A stretch of 64,000 nucleotides of DNA, taken from NCBI RefSeq assembly GCF_958979055.1, contig NC_084896.1, forward strand, positions 3,348,001-3,412,000. Direction: 5' to 3'. The translations under genes were made by a program, and so were the position numbers. Numbering within the stretch: position 1 is the stretch's first letter; each line of letters begins with the position of its first letter. The stretch comes from Alnus glutinosa. Its lineage: Eukaryota; Streptophyta; Magnoliopsida; Fagales; Betulaceae. Below the pieces are notes generated by a model, which worked only from the letters and a program-made list of their open reading frames with translations, searched no databases and was not told the origin of the DNA. This document shows, piece by piece, positions 34,432-46,714 of this stretch.

Positions 34432-36890
34432 GCTTTGTTTGATAAAAAAAAAATCTTTTTCTTTTTTGTTTTCTCTTTTCAAAAACAAAAAATAAAAAAC
34501 ATTCAAAAAATAAAAAAAAAACACCATAAAAAAAAATAATAATAATAACAAACGAAGCATTATTTTTTAATTTTTTTGGGTTAGATCTTTCCCTTAATGG
34601 TGGGAAGAAGCCTTATAACTTTCTTTTCTTCTTCTTCTCATCTATTTAAAAAAAAAAAAGAAAAAAAGAAAAAGAAAAAAAGAAAAGAAAAAGTAGGCCA
34701 TGAAAATTGAACCACAATTTGTCTAATTGCCAACTTCTTTTTTTTTTTCCTCTTTATTGGGCCGAAGACTAGGACTGGAATTATTTTGACTTTTAGGAAG
34801 TACTAAATAAATATTAGGCCCTCCACATGCTAGGGGCCAGCTTTTCTAAAAGACCTTCCGTACGGCCCTTTGAAGTCTATTCAGAAAAGTGGTATTTTTT
34901 TTTTTTTTTCTAAGTAAATAAGTGGATAATGGATATTCATAAATTTGAATAAAGATCGGATGCAATGAATTGCCGGTATTGTATGTAATACGGGTAGTTT
35001 ATCAAAAAGGATGTTATACGGCTCAAATTGTCCAAACACTTATTCAACGGAGTCATCGTTGCATCACGCTCTCTCATATGAGCAGTCTGTTATTGCACCC
35101 GATCTAAATCTGGTAAATTTTACTTGACATGCAAGTTTCTATTCATGAATTTTAAGTTGATTTTTCACCCATTGAACCTTTAAAACAATGGTGAAGGGAA
35201 AAGGGGGCCAATAAGCCCCCTAATCTCCTTTGGGTTTTTTCATCTTAAACAGCTTTTATTTTAATTAGCTTTTTATAACTATCTTATAATATTACAATTT
35301 TATGTTAAATAATTTATTTTTGGGTATATTGTTACTTTTCGAGTTCTCTTTCAAAAATAATAATTTGCATCATTTGTGATTATTGTAATTTATATTATAT
35401 CATTTGCATGAGTACCTATTTATTTATAAACCTTGAAGCAACTGTGTATTTTCTAAAATAGTTTTGTCAAAAAAATTTGAATAAAAATTTTCGAATATAT
35501 ATATATTAGTTTTCCTCAAACAAATTTCTCAATTTAATCTATTAAACTAACATCTATCCATATAACATGTGATTCTCACTTTTATTTTTAGAAGCGAAAT
35601 GCTAGTTAGAAACTATACCACTATCCCACAATTATTCCACTCTGCTAAGATGGCAAAGTCTAATAATCTTTGTTTTTATTATTTTATTTTATCTTTTACG
35701 AGGGCCGATCCAATGGCTACTAGTCCCGAACTCTGCCACATCACTAGAGTGAGATATTTGCAGGATAGTGGCCGATGTGGTTTTTATCATTGTTCTTTTA
35801 AAAAATTTACGTACGAATCATATACTTTAAATATATATGTCAATTTAATAGACTGAGATACATAAATTTCTTACAACCCAATTTTTTTTAAAAAAATCTG
35901 TTTCATCAAAGCAGGCTAGCTAAAATGCTAACATTTCTCATATCAATATATTAATTAGTCTTGGTCTCATTTGAAAATAATTTATGGCCTTGCCACTGCT
36001 TTAGAACATAATACATGTGATGTCATTATATCGTACATATGTGCTCACACAAATATATGTCAATTTTTGGGTGATGCAACTTTTCTCAAATTATTAGCTC
36101 ACAGTTAAGCGTTTAACAAAATTACAGTTTGGTCTATAAAAATCGTGTTTCCAAAAAAAAGATCTCGTTGACTACGTTTTAAAAAAAACAGATTTTTTGT
36201 GTTTTCAAACTGTAATTTTTTAAAAACGATCAATTTTATGAAATCGCACTTTTTGTTTACGAAATCGCAATGCCAAACGTATCTTAAGTGTTGGCAAGGG
36301 CATGACCCCTTCGATTTTCAATTTTTTATTAAGCACGTATATTAAGCTTAATTCCTATCAAAACAAAATTAAACCTCTCATTTATATTTTTAATTTTCCA
36401 AATGATTTTTTTTATTATTATTCGGTTACAGCTAATAAATGTGATACTATTTACATATATCGTAATATCAATAATGATATTTATTTTAAATTCAATAGTA
36501 ATTTTAAAATTCTCATAATATTTGAGAAGATTTAAAAAAAAAAAAGAAAAAAGAAAAGACTTTAATCCTCTTATTGAATTACTCTAATTTAAAAACCATA
36601 TTTGATATTAATTTAGGGAGTGTTAGAAAAACACCATGTGCACATCAAGTGTACACCCTCGGTCTTACCTCATGTGAGAAGAAAAACAAACATGTTACAT
36701 GTAAATCACTTGTATAATTTTTGTACATCACTTTTTTAAATCAACTATTGGATCTGTAGGATTCACATATGAATCTTTGTGTATCCTATAAATTCAATAA
36801 TTAATTTAAAAAATTAATATACAAAAAATATTGTTCAAAAATTATTTTTTAAAAGAAAATGTGCTTAATGATTTTTTTGGCATTTCCCTT
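34432..36890. other. Intergenic with degenerate repeats
   Basis: A/T tracts; a block at about 36120-36290 with interrupted inverted pieces (aaatcg / cgattt, ctgtaattttttaaaaacg) like MITEs with gcgattt-type arms (compare 60764-61037). No gene recognised. Confidence 0.45.
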
Positions 36891-37004
36891 AAGAGAAATG
36901 ATTCTTCACTACTTAAATATACAATTTTTTACCACCTTATCACATAGATAAAATAGTAAAAAATTATATATTTAGATGGTGAAAAATCATTTATCTTCTC
37001 TTAG
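36889..37004. mobile_element. Short palindromic MITE
   Basis: The left arm taagagaaatgattcttcactacttaaata (positions 36890-36918) pairs with the right arm of tatttagatggtgaaaaatc...cttctctta. TAA/TTA at the ends fits a Tourist or Stowaway-type element. Confidence 0.65.
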
Positions 37005-37624
37005 TTTACATGTCCACATCACATGGAGTCCGGGCCAGGCTGACGTGGATACAGATAATATCATAATACGCTGGCTTTTGTTTTGAAAGAATGTGGGCCC
37101 GTGTGGGGCACAACTCACGTGCTACTCATCCCCAGTAACTCTCATGCAATCGGGACCCACAGTAGATATGTGACCGTCCGCTTGATCACAAGTCACAACA
37201 ATATTCTCGTCCGTGGCTTTCGTTATTCGCTGTTACTGTTTTTTTTTTAATCGGTGGAAAGCGGGTGATATATTATATTTAATTCCCTGACAAAAAAAAG
37301 AAAAAGAAAAAGAAAAAAAGATGTTGCGTAAGAAGGACAGGCACGAATCCAGGACAGATTCGTACTCTTGTAGTAAGACAATTTTGTCCCTAGTCCTGTC
37401 TTGAGCTTAACGCAGTCCCTAGCTAGCTTACCCTAGCCTCATAAAAATGCTTCATTTGGGACATCTTTGGCAAATGGGAAAAAGAATATTCCTATTTTGA
37501 GAATGAAATTGGAAGGGCAAAGAGTAATGAGACTTGGTGTAATCCTCGTTTAGGCTAAGTTTTAATTTAGGCTGTTCATTCTAATTAGAAAAAGTCCCTT
37601 GAGAGTACACTCTCGAGTGCAATT

Positions 37625-37700
37625 AGGGACGGAGCTAGAAGTTCTTATGGGCAGGGGCCGGTAGTAAAAAAAAATTATTGATAGGGGTCAATAGGCTAAA
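37625..37700 (+). mobile_element. hAT-like terminal fragment
   Basis: agggacggagctagaagttc followed by ttatgggcaggggcc matches, inverted, the segment ending at 59216, where the full terminus CAGGGACGGA is present. Such CAGGG..CGGA ends are typical of plant hAT elements. Only one end is seen here. Confidence 0.45.
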
Positions 37701-38007
37701 TTTAACTATTGGTAATTCTTCGTGTCATTTAACTTTAAAAATGATAATTTTAAGGCGGGGAAAAGTAAAAGAAATAATTATCAATCTTGTTAAGAGACTA
37801 CAACCTAATTGTATTTCGCCTTTTACGCCTAAATCATTCTTAGATCTATCCAACGTACTTTAGGGTTTCATGGACTATCCTGTGGCGATCGAATGACTTG
37901 CGTATTACACTTCGATTGGAGCATTCATTTGGCTCTCTGGTTTGAATGGCTCGTGAATGGGGCACTTTGAAAGTTGAATTAAATTGTTGCATGACTTTGA
38001 TTCAACC

Positions 38008-38523
38008 TAGAGGTGGGCAAATTATTCGCCTACCGACCGCTTACCGAACTGCCATCAACCGCCTATCGACTTTAACTGACTAATTTCGGTTCGGTAGTCG
38101 GTATAAAATTTTATTCCGAAAGCCGGATCGACAGCCGAACCGAACCGCCTTTTAAGCGGCAGCGGAACCGAACCGAACCGAATTCTATTTCAACCGATTA
38201 ACCGAACCGACATAAAACGAAACAACGTCGTTTTAGTAAGAACGAAACGTATGATCAGTTTTTTTTTTTTCCTTTTAAAAAATCAAAATGACGTCGTTTC
38301 ATCACCCATTTTAACCGAATGTTAACCGACTTAACCGACCGCCTATTAACCGCCTTACCGACTAAACCGACCGCCTATTAATCGCTTAACCGACTTAACC
38401 GACCGCCTATTAACCGCTTAACCGACTTAACCGAAATAAATTCACCGACTACATTCCGACAAAAGTCGGTTAACCGACCGAATTAACCGACTTAACCGCC
38501 TACCGAACCGACGCCCACCCCTA
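38008..38523. mobile_element. hAT MITE with 8-bp duplication
   Basis: 516 bp, beginning tagaggtgggcaaatt and ending gacgcccacccct(a), the TAGGGGTGGGC-type terminus. The 8-bp direct repeat ATTCAACC flanks it exactly (38000-38007, 38524-38531), diagnostic of hAT. The interior is built from aaccgacttaaccgaccgcc-like units, on the right side a near-tandem array (38321-38500), plus two inverted aacgacgtcgtttt-type motifs. Confidence 0.88.
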
Positions 38524-39564
38524 ATTCAACCTGACTCAACCCTAAACTAAATTTAAAGTATTATAACCCAAATCATGAGTTTTGACTTAATGAAGCTGCC
38601 TACACTAAAATCTAACAGAAACATTGATTAGACAAAGGAGCTAGGCTGCTAATTAGTCTTTTGATTTTGTGTAAAACAAAAGTAAGAGGGTAAGAGGACA
38701 AAAACTTGCCGTCAAGTCTGTCTATTAGCTTTTGTATACGAAGAGAGATAATTGTGGCAGCAATTTGTAAGGCAATATAAATGGCGTGACACAAGCTTGC
38801 TTTCAAGTGTTAATTTGAAAAGTTGAAAGGAGATTAATTAAGGTTAATTAATATATATAGCTGGAGGCTTAATTCGTAGGGGGTGGCAAATCTAGCTTGT
38901 CAATTGAGTGTGACTATATATATATATATAGAGGAGAAATATTGCATGCAAAAGGTTGAAAGGAGATGAAGAAAAAGTATCCGACAACACACGCTAGCTG
39001 TAGTATCCCTTCACAATATATCTGGAGCCCAGTCTCCACCATGTCTTCCCCACAGCTTACGTACAGTCCACAGATGTTGCTTTCCCTGTCCTTCAACCGA
39101 TTGATCAAACAAACAGTTTAAAACACAACTTGAGAAAAAACAAATCAAAAAATGAATACAATTAATTAGAGATGCATGACAACATTAACAACGACGACAA
39201 CACGTACACATGCATTAACATGTTAGATCGTCGTCCATGTTTGGAGCTTCTTATCCAAAATTGCAATATTGTTGGCTATGATCGATCAGTACTGGGATCT
39301 GAGAGGAGACGTACACCTCCAAATTAAATGATGTTCTTAATAATTAACGGTACGGTAATTTCCATTCTATGAATCCACGCTAATATACTTCATTTTTCAG
39401 ACAATTAATTAACTTAAATTGATGTTGATAATATATATTCAATCAAGATCTTCATGTATATATGGTGATAATTTTCATGGAAAAAACCTCTTCGATCAGA
39501 CGTCTGAAGAGGTTAAACCTTTCAGAAAGAGACAACCCTCTTCATGAAAGGATATATTTAAGGC

Positions 39565-39718
39565 TATAAATAGGTAATAATAGGCATTGGATATTCATTC
39601 ATTCTTTCTGTCCATTTTCAGACTGATTTCCTCCTAAATTTCTACCCTCATGGGAGTACGTATATCCATCATATATAATTATATGTGTTATATCTATATT
39701 GTTTTATTTTTATCTTGA
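39565..39718 (+). promoter_or_regulatory. Orphan TATA region with short downstream ORF
   Basis: TATAAATA at 39565-39572, then a pyrimidine-rich leader and an ATG at 39650 opening a 22-codon frame (to 39718), with an immediate donor-like gtacgt after two codons. Upstream are two small hairpins (aacctcttc/gaagaggtt at about 39486-39515 and cctttca/tgaaagg at about 39519-39552). No known product; could be a non-coding or microRNA-precursor promoter, or chance. Confidence 0.3.
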
Positions 39719-40429
39719 TCATTGGCTTTGCAAAAGTCCATGGAAAATAAGAGCAGATTAGTCAAAGAAGGAAGGTGTGCTTGTTCTATCATATCAAATC
39801 ATGTTTAAAGAACACCATGCCAAGGCTAGCTTATCCTCAAAGAGTGATCATTAGAATTTAGACACTGCACTTAATTATCTCGATCTGCTGGCTTGGTCAA
39901 CTTAAATTAGCGTGTGGGTTCCTGAATATAATTAAGCAGGACATATTAAAATCATAAAACCACGTTAAAGTCCAACTTCTGCAGGACAAAACGACACATA
40001 TATATATGTTTCTGTCTTTTCCTTTAATTGTGGATTCCTATTTGAGATCGGATATCAATTTTTTCTAAACACAGTCGGCAGAATGTTTTTTAATTAAGTA
40101 TTTAAAAGTTTTTATTTTTATTTTTATTTGAGGTATAGAACGGCCTGTTTTGAATGAATAAAGTTAATTACTAGATCAGATAGAAAAAAGGAAAAGAGAA
40201 ATAATCGATGAAATTCATTTAAAAAGTCTTTAACTAAAATAAAAATAATTAGTACCAGTAGGAATTAACTATTTTTAAATATAAATTTAGAAAAAACAGA
40301 TGCAGATAGTCTTTTATAAATGCAATCTCGTGGTTGCAGACATTGACAAGACATCTCAAAATTCTATGCTTTCCCGTGTTTTGAACGTACCCAATTCTGC
40401 ATCAAGTCATCAAGTGCATGCTATTAATT

Positions 40430-41575
40430 TTTATTTTTATTTTTAAATTTTTTTATTATAGATACTTGAAAACGGAATTACAAAACTAAAGACTTAACGT
40501 ACCAAAGCTTAACAGAAAGTAAAGCTAGAACTACAAACATATATTAAATAAGGTATCCAAACTAATGGAAAGGTACGTGGATCCTTCCTACTAACTATTC
40601 GGATTGAAGGGATAGAGGGTGGATAAGTGAGAATGCTGTCAGCTGTGACCCTGACTGCGGCCTAATGTGCTACATAATAAGCACATAAATTTGTACTTAC
40701 ATTGACCTTTCTCGTTGACCAAAAGGAGTTAGCTGGAATAGAGTCAATGGTATTGTGGATAGATGAAGAGATTCGCCAGTCTTGTGAAATATCTGGATGT
40801 TGAAGAGCTAGAATAATAATCTGTGAATCTCCTTCCAGAATAAACCTTTGAATATTTAGAGAAACAGCAAGATTTGTTGCCAGAACTTCTCCCTTATTTG
40901 GCTGACACGGGGAACTAATTAATCTTGGTGCTTATTTTGATGAAGTGTCCCAAATGATTCTGACACACTGAAGCTTGTGTCCAAAAAGTATCTAATTAAT
41001 GGTAGTATCAAAATTGATTTTGAACCATTAAGGTGGAAAGGGGATCAACTTTTCTTCAATTGGGTTGGAAATTAATATTTTTCCAAGCCACCATATGTTC
41101 TAGAGATACCTTGATAATTTTCCTGCACAAATGGAGAGCATCAAATGAAAGATTCTCATGACAAGCCTTGTTGTGGGAAGACCATAGAAAATCACATGTA
41201 ACTACCGCAAAAGTTTGGAATCGATGATTGTCTTCTTTCAGGATTTTAAGAGTTGATTTAGGTGAGAGAATTACTTTTATCAAATCTAACATATCGGTGA
41301 AATTGAAAGCTATTAAGTCAAATGGCTAGAAAGAATGACGCCATATTACTCTGACAAAGATACATTTGAAGAATAGATGTTGGATATATAGAATCTTCTC
41401 CAAATTTGCAAAGAAGACAAACAACTATGTCTGTAGATGGAAAAACAGAATTAAATCTCTCTTTAGTGGGAGGTATATTCCATGTTATTTTCCAGATAAA
41501 TAGCCTCAATCTATCGTTGAGATTCAGCTTCCAAATATTCTTTCAAAAGGTAGAAGTTACAGGCAAAATAGGACG
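40430..41575 (-). mobile_element. 5'-truncated L1-type LINE (zf-RVT plus RNase H end)
   Basis: Minus strand. The zinc-binding reverse-transcriptase C-domain (RLRLFIWKITWN.PPTKERFNS, then CLLCKFGEDS) at about 41390-41520 is followed by a linker (41056-41290). An RNase H-like domain follows (NLAVSLNIQRFILEGDSQII, then QDWRIS, NSFWSTRKVN) at about 40660-40920. An A-rich tail lies at about 40429-40460 on this strand. The frame is interrupted by stops and shifts between the blocks (for instance between 41318 and 41292), so it is dead. The endonuclease and most of the reverse transcriptase are missing, as in typical truncated LINE insertions. Confidence 0.8.
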
Positions 41576-43117
41576 GACTTGCTGATTAATTGCTAAATAT
41601 ATGGTTTATCAACCTTATATATATGATCTAATAATTTAATAATAATAATAATAATTTATTGAAGCCATATATGGAAATGTAATAACATTTTGTTTGATTT
41701 GGAGACGAAGAAGTAGTAATGGATCGATCAGAGGCTCCTTCCAAGAAATTACGAAGAACGTGGGTGGGGTGGGACATTAATTTGGGACAAAATATGCAGA
41801 AGAACATGAGAGGCCAACTGTGAACTTGGTACGTCTAAATGTAAAACCCCTCCAGCTCCTTGATGGGAAAGACAATCACTTCTTCATCACTCTTCCTTTT
41901 TGTACATGCATGTGAATTTTGTCCCCGTTTTCTTCAATTGGGTCCACTGCATGTTATGATTAAGGTACCTATTAAATCATGAAGAAGGCTAGGTAGCTAG
42001 AGAGAAAATAAAAAATAAAAAATAAAAAAAATCCAGTAAACTATATATCGTTAGTACTCATCATGCTTAATGATCTTAGCGTGAATAATAGTCAAGGATT
42101 AATAATAATTAACTACTGGAACACGCGCCGGATCGAAGACACCTACAAAATGTTTGGATATATCTGGGCAGACGGTTTGTTCGGACACCTGTTTGAACGA
42201 ATGCAACACTTTTTTTAACGTGTGAACTTAAATTATTATATTTGCATCATATTTTTATTAATTGCATTTGTGCGGTTATTGTAATTGTTATCCGTTATCT
42301 TAAATGATTTTGAAAATAGTTTAGGCCGATTTTTAATGTTTTGAGCTTGTTTTACTCTTTTTTAAGCCCTAATCTTTTGAAAATATATTGATTTCACATT
42401 ACTTTTGTCTTTTTGCTTAAGTGTTCCGTGAGAAAGTAATACATCAAACCAAACTAATGTAAACATAATCTATATCTAATTCAAAACGATGTCGTGTCGG
42501 TGAATTTACTATATATATAATATATAAAGGGTATGCGAATAGTCATTTTTTTTTTCTTTCTCTAACCGCATATGCGGATAGTTACAGATAGTGAATGCGG
42601 TCGGTTAATACTTGCGTGCACGTAAACGCTTAGCGTGAAGAAGAAGTCGATCTTGGGGCAATAATGGGGATAGATTTTTGTGAGGAGAAAATTGTACGTG
42701 AAATGGATGATTTTAGGGGGAGCAGAGATTTTTATTTAGGGGTTATATATGGGGGGAGTTATATGGAAGATCGAGCAGCAGGGGCAGGGGCAGGGGGTGG
42801 CAGAAGAGTTTGTGGCTGAAAGGGAAAAGAAACAAAGATCATAAATAATGAAGGAAGGACCAGCTAACCAGAGGCAGCCTTTGCTTCCCCGCTGGTCCTA
42901 CTTCTGCTGGAAAAAAGCAGTTACTAGTAAAAGCTGCTCAAATAAAAAGAATCAACTGTACGTGGTTGATGATGCTTTGGACCCTAATTCGTTACCAAAT
43001 TGTCAGTTTTGCTGTGATCGATTGAGAGGCATGCCAATGATGCCATGCAACTTGTAATCCATGCATCATGCATGCCTTTGTTTCTTTTTCCATTTGTCCC
43101 AAAAAGATCAGCCCCAA
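41576..43117. other. Intergenic, no gene recognised
   Basis: (AAT)n near 41639-41656; G-rich stretch at about 42715-42800. The 69-codon frame at 42848 lacks any family resemblance I recognise. Confidence 0.45.
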
Positions 43118-43120
43118 CCT

Positions 43121-43148
<28 letters not shown>
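43118..43148. repeat. (GA)n microsatellite
   Basis: About 14 uninterrupted GA units. Confidence 0.9.
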
Positions 43149-43151
<3 letters not shown>

Positions 43152-43837
43152 CATTTGTACTCAACATGCAATGAAGTACAAATCTAAGCAAATAAATCAA
43201 TTCATCATATGGTTTGATCAATTGAGAGAAAAAAAATGAAGTGTAGATCTCTTGGTGATCAGGGGCGGGACCAATATTTTTTATTCGGAAGGTTAAAGTA
43301 TGAACGAGGGACTAAACCTAAATTTTAAGCTTATATATAAAAAAAATTTAATAAAAAAAATTAAGAAAAAGTTTGAAAAAAACGAGTGTCGTTGCCCCGA
43401 CCCGACCAACGCTCAGTTCCGTTCGTCCCTAGCTAGGAGATCGATGGGGTCCATCACCTCTCACACATATCATTCAAAAGTTAATTTATGATTGGTTACC
43501 CCGTCAAAGTTTATGATAATTATACATCCATATTTTAGTGGTTGATATAATAAATGTTATGTCATCTGCATTAGATTTTGAAGAACTTAAAGTACAATGA
43601 ACTAAGTACGGTTAAATGTTCAAACCTACGATTCCAGGTGTGGTATAATACGTACGTACGTTCAACAAAATAAAAATAAAAATAAAAATCAAGGTTTAAA
43701 TTAATCATTTTATCTCTTAACTATATATCATGCAAAGGCGTTTAATATATGTCTAATACTTTTTTTACTCTTTTATTCAGCCGAAAAGGAAAAAAGAAAA
43801 AACTAATAATCACCGGATGATCCGTACATTCCTAAGT

Positions 43838-43869
43838 ACCCCCCCCCTCCCCCTCCCCCCCCCCCCCCA
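43838..43869. repeat. Poly-C tract
   Basis: Almost pure C (32 bp, two T interruptions), unusual in this AT-rich setting; the G-rich complement could form a quadruplex. Confidence 0.9.
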
Positions 43870-43964
43870 CATTCTCTGACAAGCCATGCTGCTCGAGTGC
43901 TATATATCCTTTTGGATACACCTTTTATTATGATTTTTAGATCACTTTATTTGTTTGACTCAGG

Positions 43965-43967
<3 letters not shown>

Positions 43968-44038
<71 letters not shown>
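43968..44038. repeat. (AT)n microsatellite
   Basis: About 35 uninterrupted TA units, the longest simple repeat in the window. Confidence 0.95.
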
Positions 44039-44041
<3 letters not shown>

Positions 44042-44551
44042 TTATTTAACTATAAACAGGTCAATTTTTTATTTTATTTTTTGTTAATTTTAGATTAAAT
44101 TGATATTGAATTCATAGATCGTGTAAAAAGTTATCGGACTCGGATCATGCACACAATGAACAATGTGTGAGGTTTGGCTGAGAGGTCAGTGATAGAGAGG
44201 TCAGTGATAGAGAGATGAGTGATAGAGAGATGAGAAAAGTTAAACAGGCAAATCACCCTTTGATTCCATTAAACATCAACTTCTCCCACAGGGTGTAAAC
44301 ACACACCTCTATGAGGAAAATCTCAACCTTTTTACATTTTTAACCCACAATATGTGTATGGGTTTCAAGTTAGAGAGTCATTAGACATAAAAACCCAAAA
44401 TGGGTCGATCTCCAACAAAAAAGACAAGAGGAGAAGAAAAGATCGAGAATAACAAATGAAGAAAGATGGTAAAAAAAAAGAGAAGCAAAAGTTGTGCTTC
44501 ATCTTTAGCCATCTTCTCCAAGAAAACCCCATCAAGTTCTTGACCTTTGAT

Positions 44552-44866
44552 TCACCTAAGCATGGAGGTTAGAGACCGGAACACGACTTCTTCGCAGGGA
44601 ATGGTGAGACCCATGTCATGATCGAAGCCAAATTCTTCTTCGGCTTGGCGGAGGAGGCATTGGAACTCGGGGTGAGTCAAGAAGGAAATTGGGACGATGT
44701 GCCTGCTTCTCTTTTCTCCAACATAGACGGCAAAATGGCCCTTTGGGACGTCTAGAGGAAGGCCATCCTCGTCGTAGTCATTTTTCTTTCCCAAGCTCGA
44801 ACATCTTTTGAGGATCTGCTTGAGAACTGCAGTTTGAGGGAGTTTGTTGGATTTTCTGATGGCCAT
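44552..44866 (-). CDS. SAUR50: SAUR family protein (SAUR50-like)
   Basis: 104 aa, intronless. The N-terminus ([20 protein letters not shown], then RCSSLGKK) is the hallmark of the SAUR50/SAUR10 group. The core at about 39-100 reads [51 protein letters not shown]. These proteins restrain PP2C.D phosphatases and promote growth; SAUR50 in Arabidopsis acts in light-regulated cotyledon opening. Length and sequence agree closely with Arabidopsis SAUR50 (At4g34760). Upstream on this strand a TATA-like CATAAATA lies near 44958-44966. Convergent with the SAUR at 27.8 kb, separated by about 16 kb of repeats. Confidence 0.95.
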   Translation of the reverse strand: MAIRKSNKLPQTAVLKQILKRCSSLGKKNDYDEDGLPLDVPKGHFAVYVGEKRSRHIVPISFLTHPEFQCLLRQAEEEFGFDHDMGLTIPCEEVVFRSLTSMLR

Positions 44867-45146
44867 TTTGGAAGTAGTTGAGAGAGAAGTGTTGGTTTAG
44901 AGCAGGGGAGATATGGAGGGATAAGAGTGTGAAGTAGAGGTGGTGGTGATGGGGGTATTTATGATGAAGCTTGAGAGGGAGAGGGAGAGAGAGAGAGATA
45001 GAGAGAGAGCCTAGTGGGATCATGTGGCGTGTGGAAGGGAAGGACAGACCACGGGTGTTTTGGGGTATGTGTGAAAGGACATGGTGGGAGCCAAGCCCAT
45101 TGGGTTTTCTCTTCTGTGTTGGCCCTCTTATTGACAACATGGACCC

Positions 45147-45181
45147 TCTCTCTCTCTCTCTCTCTCCCTCTCTCTCTCTCT
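45147..45181. repeat. (CT)n microsatellite upstream of the SAUR50-like gene
   Basis: CT units with one C insertion; (GA)n on the gene's strand, about 290 bp before its start. A second GA-rich stretch lies at 44973-45010. Confidence 0.85.
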
Positions 45182-46255
45182 CAAAAGTAGGTGGCTATAA
45201 TTCTCAAGGTTCTTTTCCACTTTCAGCACAAATTAATGTTTAGAATTGACTAATATCTTCGTTGCTTGTGCTCTCTCCTTTTAATATATTCTGTGGGTCA
45301 TTTTGGTCCAAGTTTGAAGGACACCACTCTTAATGCTTAATTGACCTGCCTAGACAAATATACTTCAATTTCACCGCCACTCTGTTTTCACACTTACACA
45401 AGTTCAGGTGTTCTTGGTTGCTGCCTGAAGTTGTACTTTCGGATCAGCATTTTCTGTTGTCAGTGGATAGAAATCTCCACAAATTTTGTTTTTAGAATTG
45501 TTAGTAGTATGAGCAATACATGTGCAAGAGCTATCATGAGATTTATCTATCTGAGCTGGTATCGAAAAACCCATCTAACTGTTTAGAGAAATAAATTTCA
45601 TAAAAACTCTCTCACATTTGTTGAAGATTCAAATCCGTTTATTAGTATATTCCTTGAAGTTTATTAAAATTTAAACAGTTTCGAAGAAAGGTCGTAAGAC
45701 TCATTTATTCTTAGCAGCTTAAAATGCGGGGCTTTCTTGCTCGATATAGGCGAGCTCTGCAAACCCCCGCTCTTAGCCTATGACACAACCTAGTAAAAGG
45801 GGATCCAATCCTCTACTTTCAAATAAATTGCAGGGGACTATCCCAGTCTTGATTAGCGAATTGAATTGTCTTTTTTCTGAACTGAATTGTCTTAATAAGA
45901 AGTCCATAATCCTTTAGCATCAGGTGATTGTTCACAGAAGAATACAGAATTTTCTGAAATGGGGCTACCCAAAGTTCCCACTCTTAAAGTGGAAGTAGGT
46001 CTTTCCTATAGTTCAAATGTTCTGCTTTTAGATAATTACACTTCTCTTTCTCTCCCTACCTGAAATCACGGACAATAATGTGTACTCTCCAGTACAACCC
46101 TGTTGTTGGTTTGGCTTTTTCCAATTGTTGGGTTTGTGATTCTGTGGACGACATAAAACAACATTTTCTCAAAGTCCACAAAAATTTTGCAGAAACCCGT
46201 GTAAGTTACTGCTACTTGTGCAGGTTTTGACCATGTTACCATTATCATAAAGGAA
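45182..46255. other. Intergenic, no gene seen
   Basis: No recognised coding, RNA or repeat feature. An 81-codon plus frame at 45341 shows no family motif. Confidence 0.45.
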
Positions 46256-46396
46256 AATGGTGTTTGTACACCACATTACCTTATATTAATCTTACACCAA
46301 GACACATAGGGTGTGACATCTATGCATGTGGATCTCATATACATGGGTCTCACACCCAATGTGTCTTGGTGTATGACTGATATAGGAATATACTAA
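46256..46396. mobile_element. Palindromic MITE B, first of a pair
   Basis: The left arm cttacaccaagacacatagg and gtgtgacatctatgcatg pairs with the right arm catgggtctcacaccc and aatgtgtcttggtgtatg. Confidence 0.7.
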
Positions 46397-46424
46397 TAAA
46401 CGGGGGGGTGATTCTCAAAGGGGG

Positions 46425-46570
46425 TGATTCTTGTGTGACCCCTTTTACACAATTTTCACACAACCAAGACACATTGGTGAGATTTATGCATGTGGGTCCC
46501 ACTATGCATGGATCCCACCAATATGTCTTGGTTGTGTGAAAGTTGTGCAAAAGAGTTGTGAAAGAATTAT
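46425..46570. mobile_element. Palindromic MITE B, second of a pair
   Basis: Arms ttcacacaaccaagacacat / atgtcttggttgtgtgaaag and gtgagattt..atgcatgtggg / atgcatggatcccacc. It is related to its neighbour 30 bp away by the shared ccaagacaca core and atgcatgtgg.tc centre. Confidence 0.7.
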
Positions 46571-46639
46571 TTTTCATCATCAAATGGTTACACTCCACCA
46601 CATAAAGCCAAAGCCTCAAAAGTTCAAAACTTTTTGTTT

Positions 46640-46714
46640 TTTTAATTATGAAAGTTACTTGAACATGTTATGTTAGCCGATGTGATATGAATGTGAAGAG
46701 TAACATTACTCATT
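46640..46714. mobile_element. MITE family A, copy 3 (half)
   Basis: Only one arm of the family is left: acttgaacatgttatgttag, then ccgatgtgatatgaatgtga, then agagtaacattactc. Confidence 0.55.

Noticed and set aside
38914-39108. 64-codon minus frame with Cys and Gly residues
   Set aside because: No recognised domain, no exon partners; left as intergenic.
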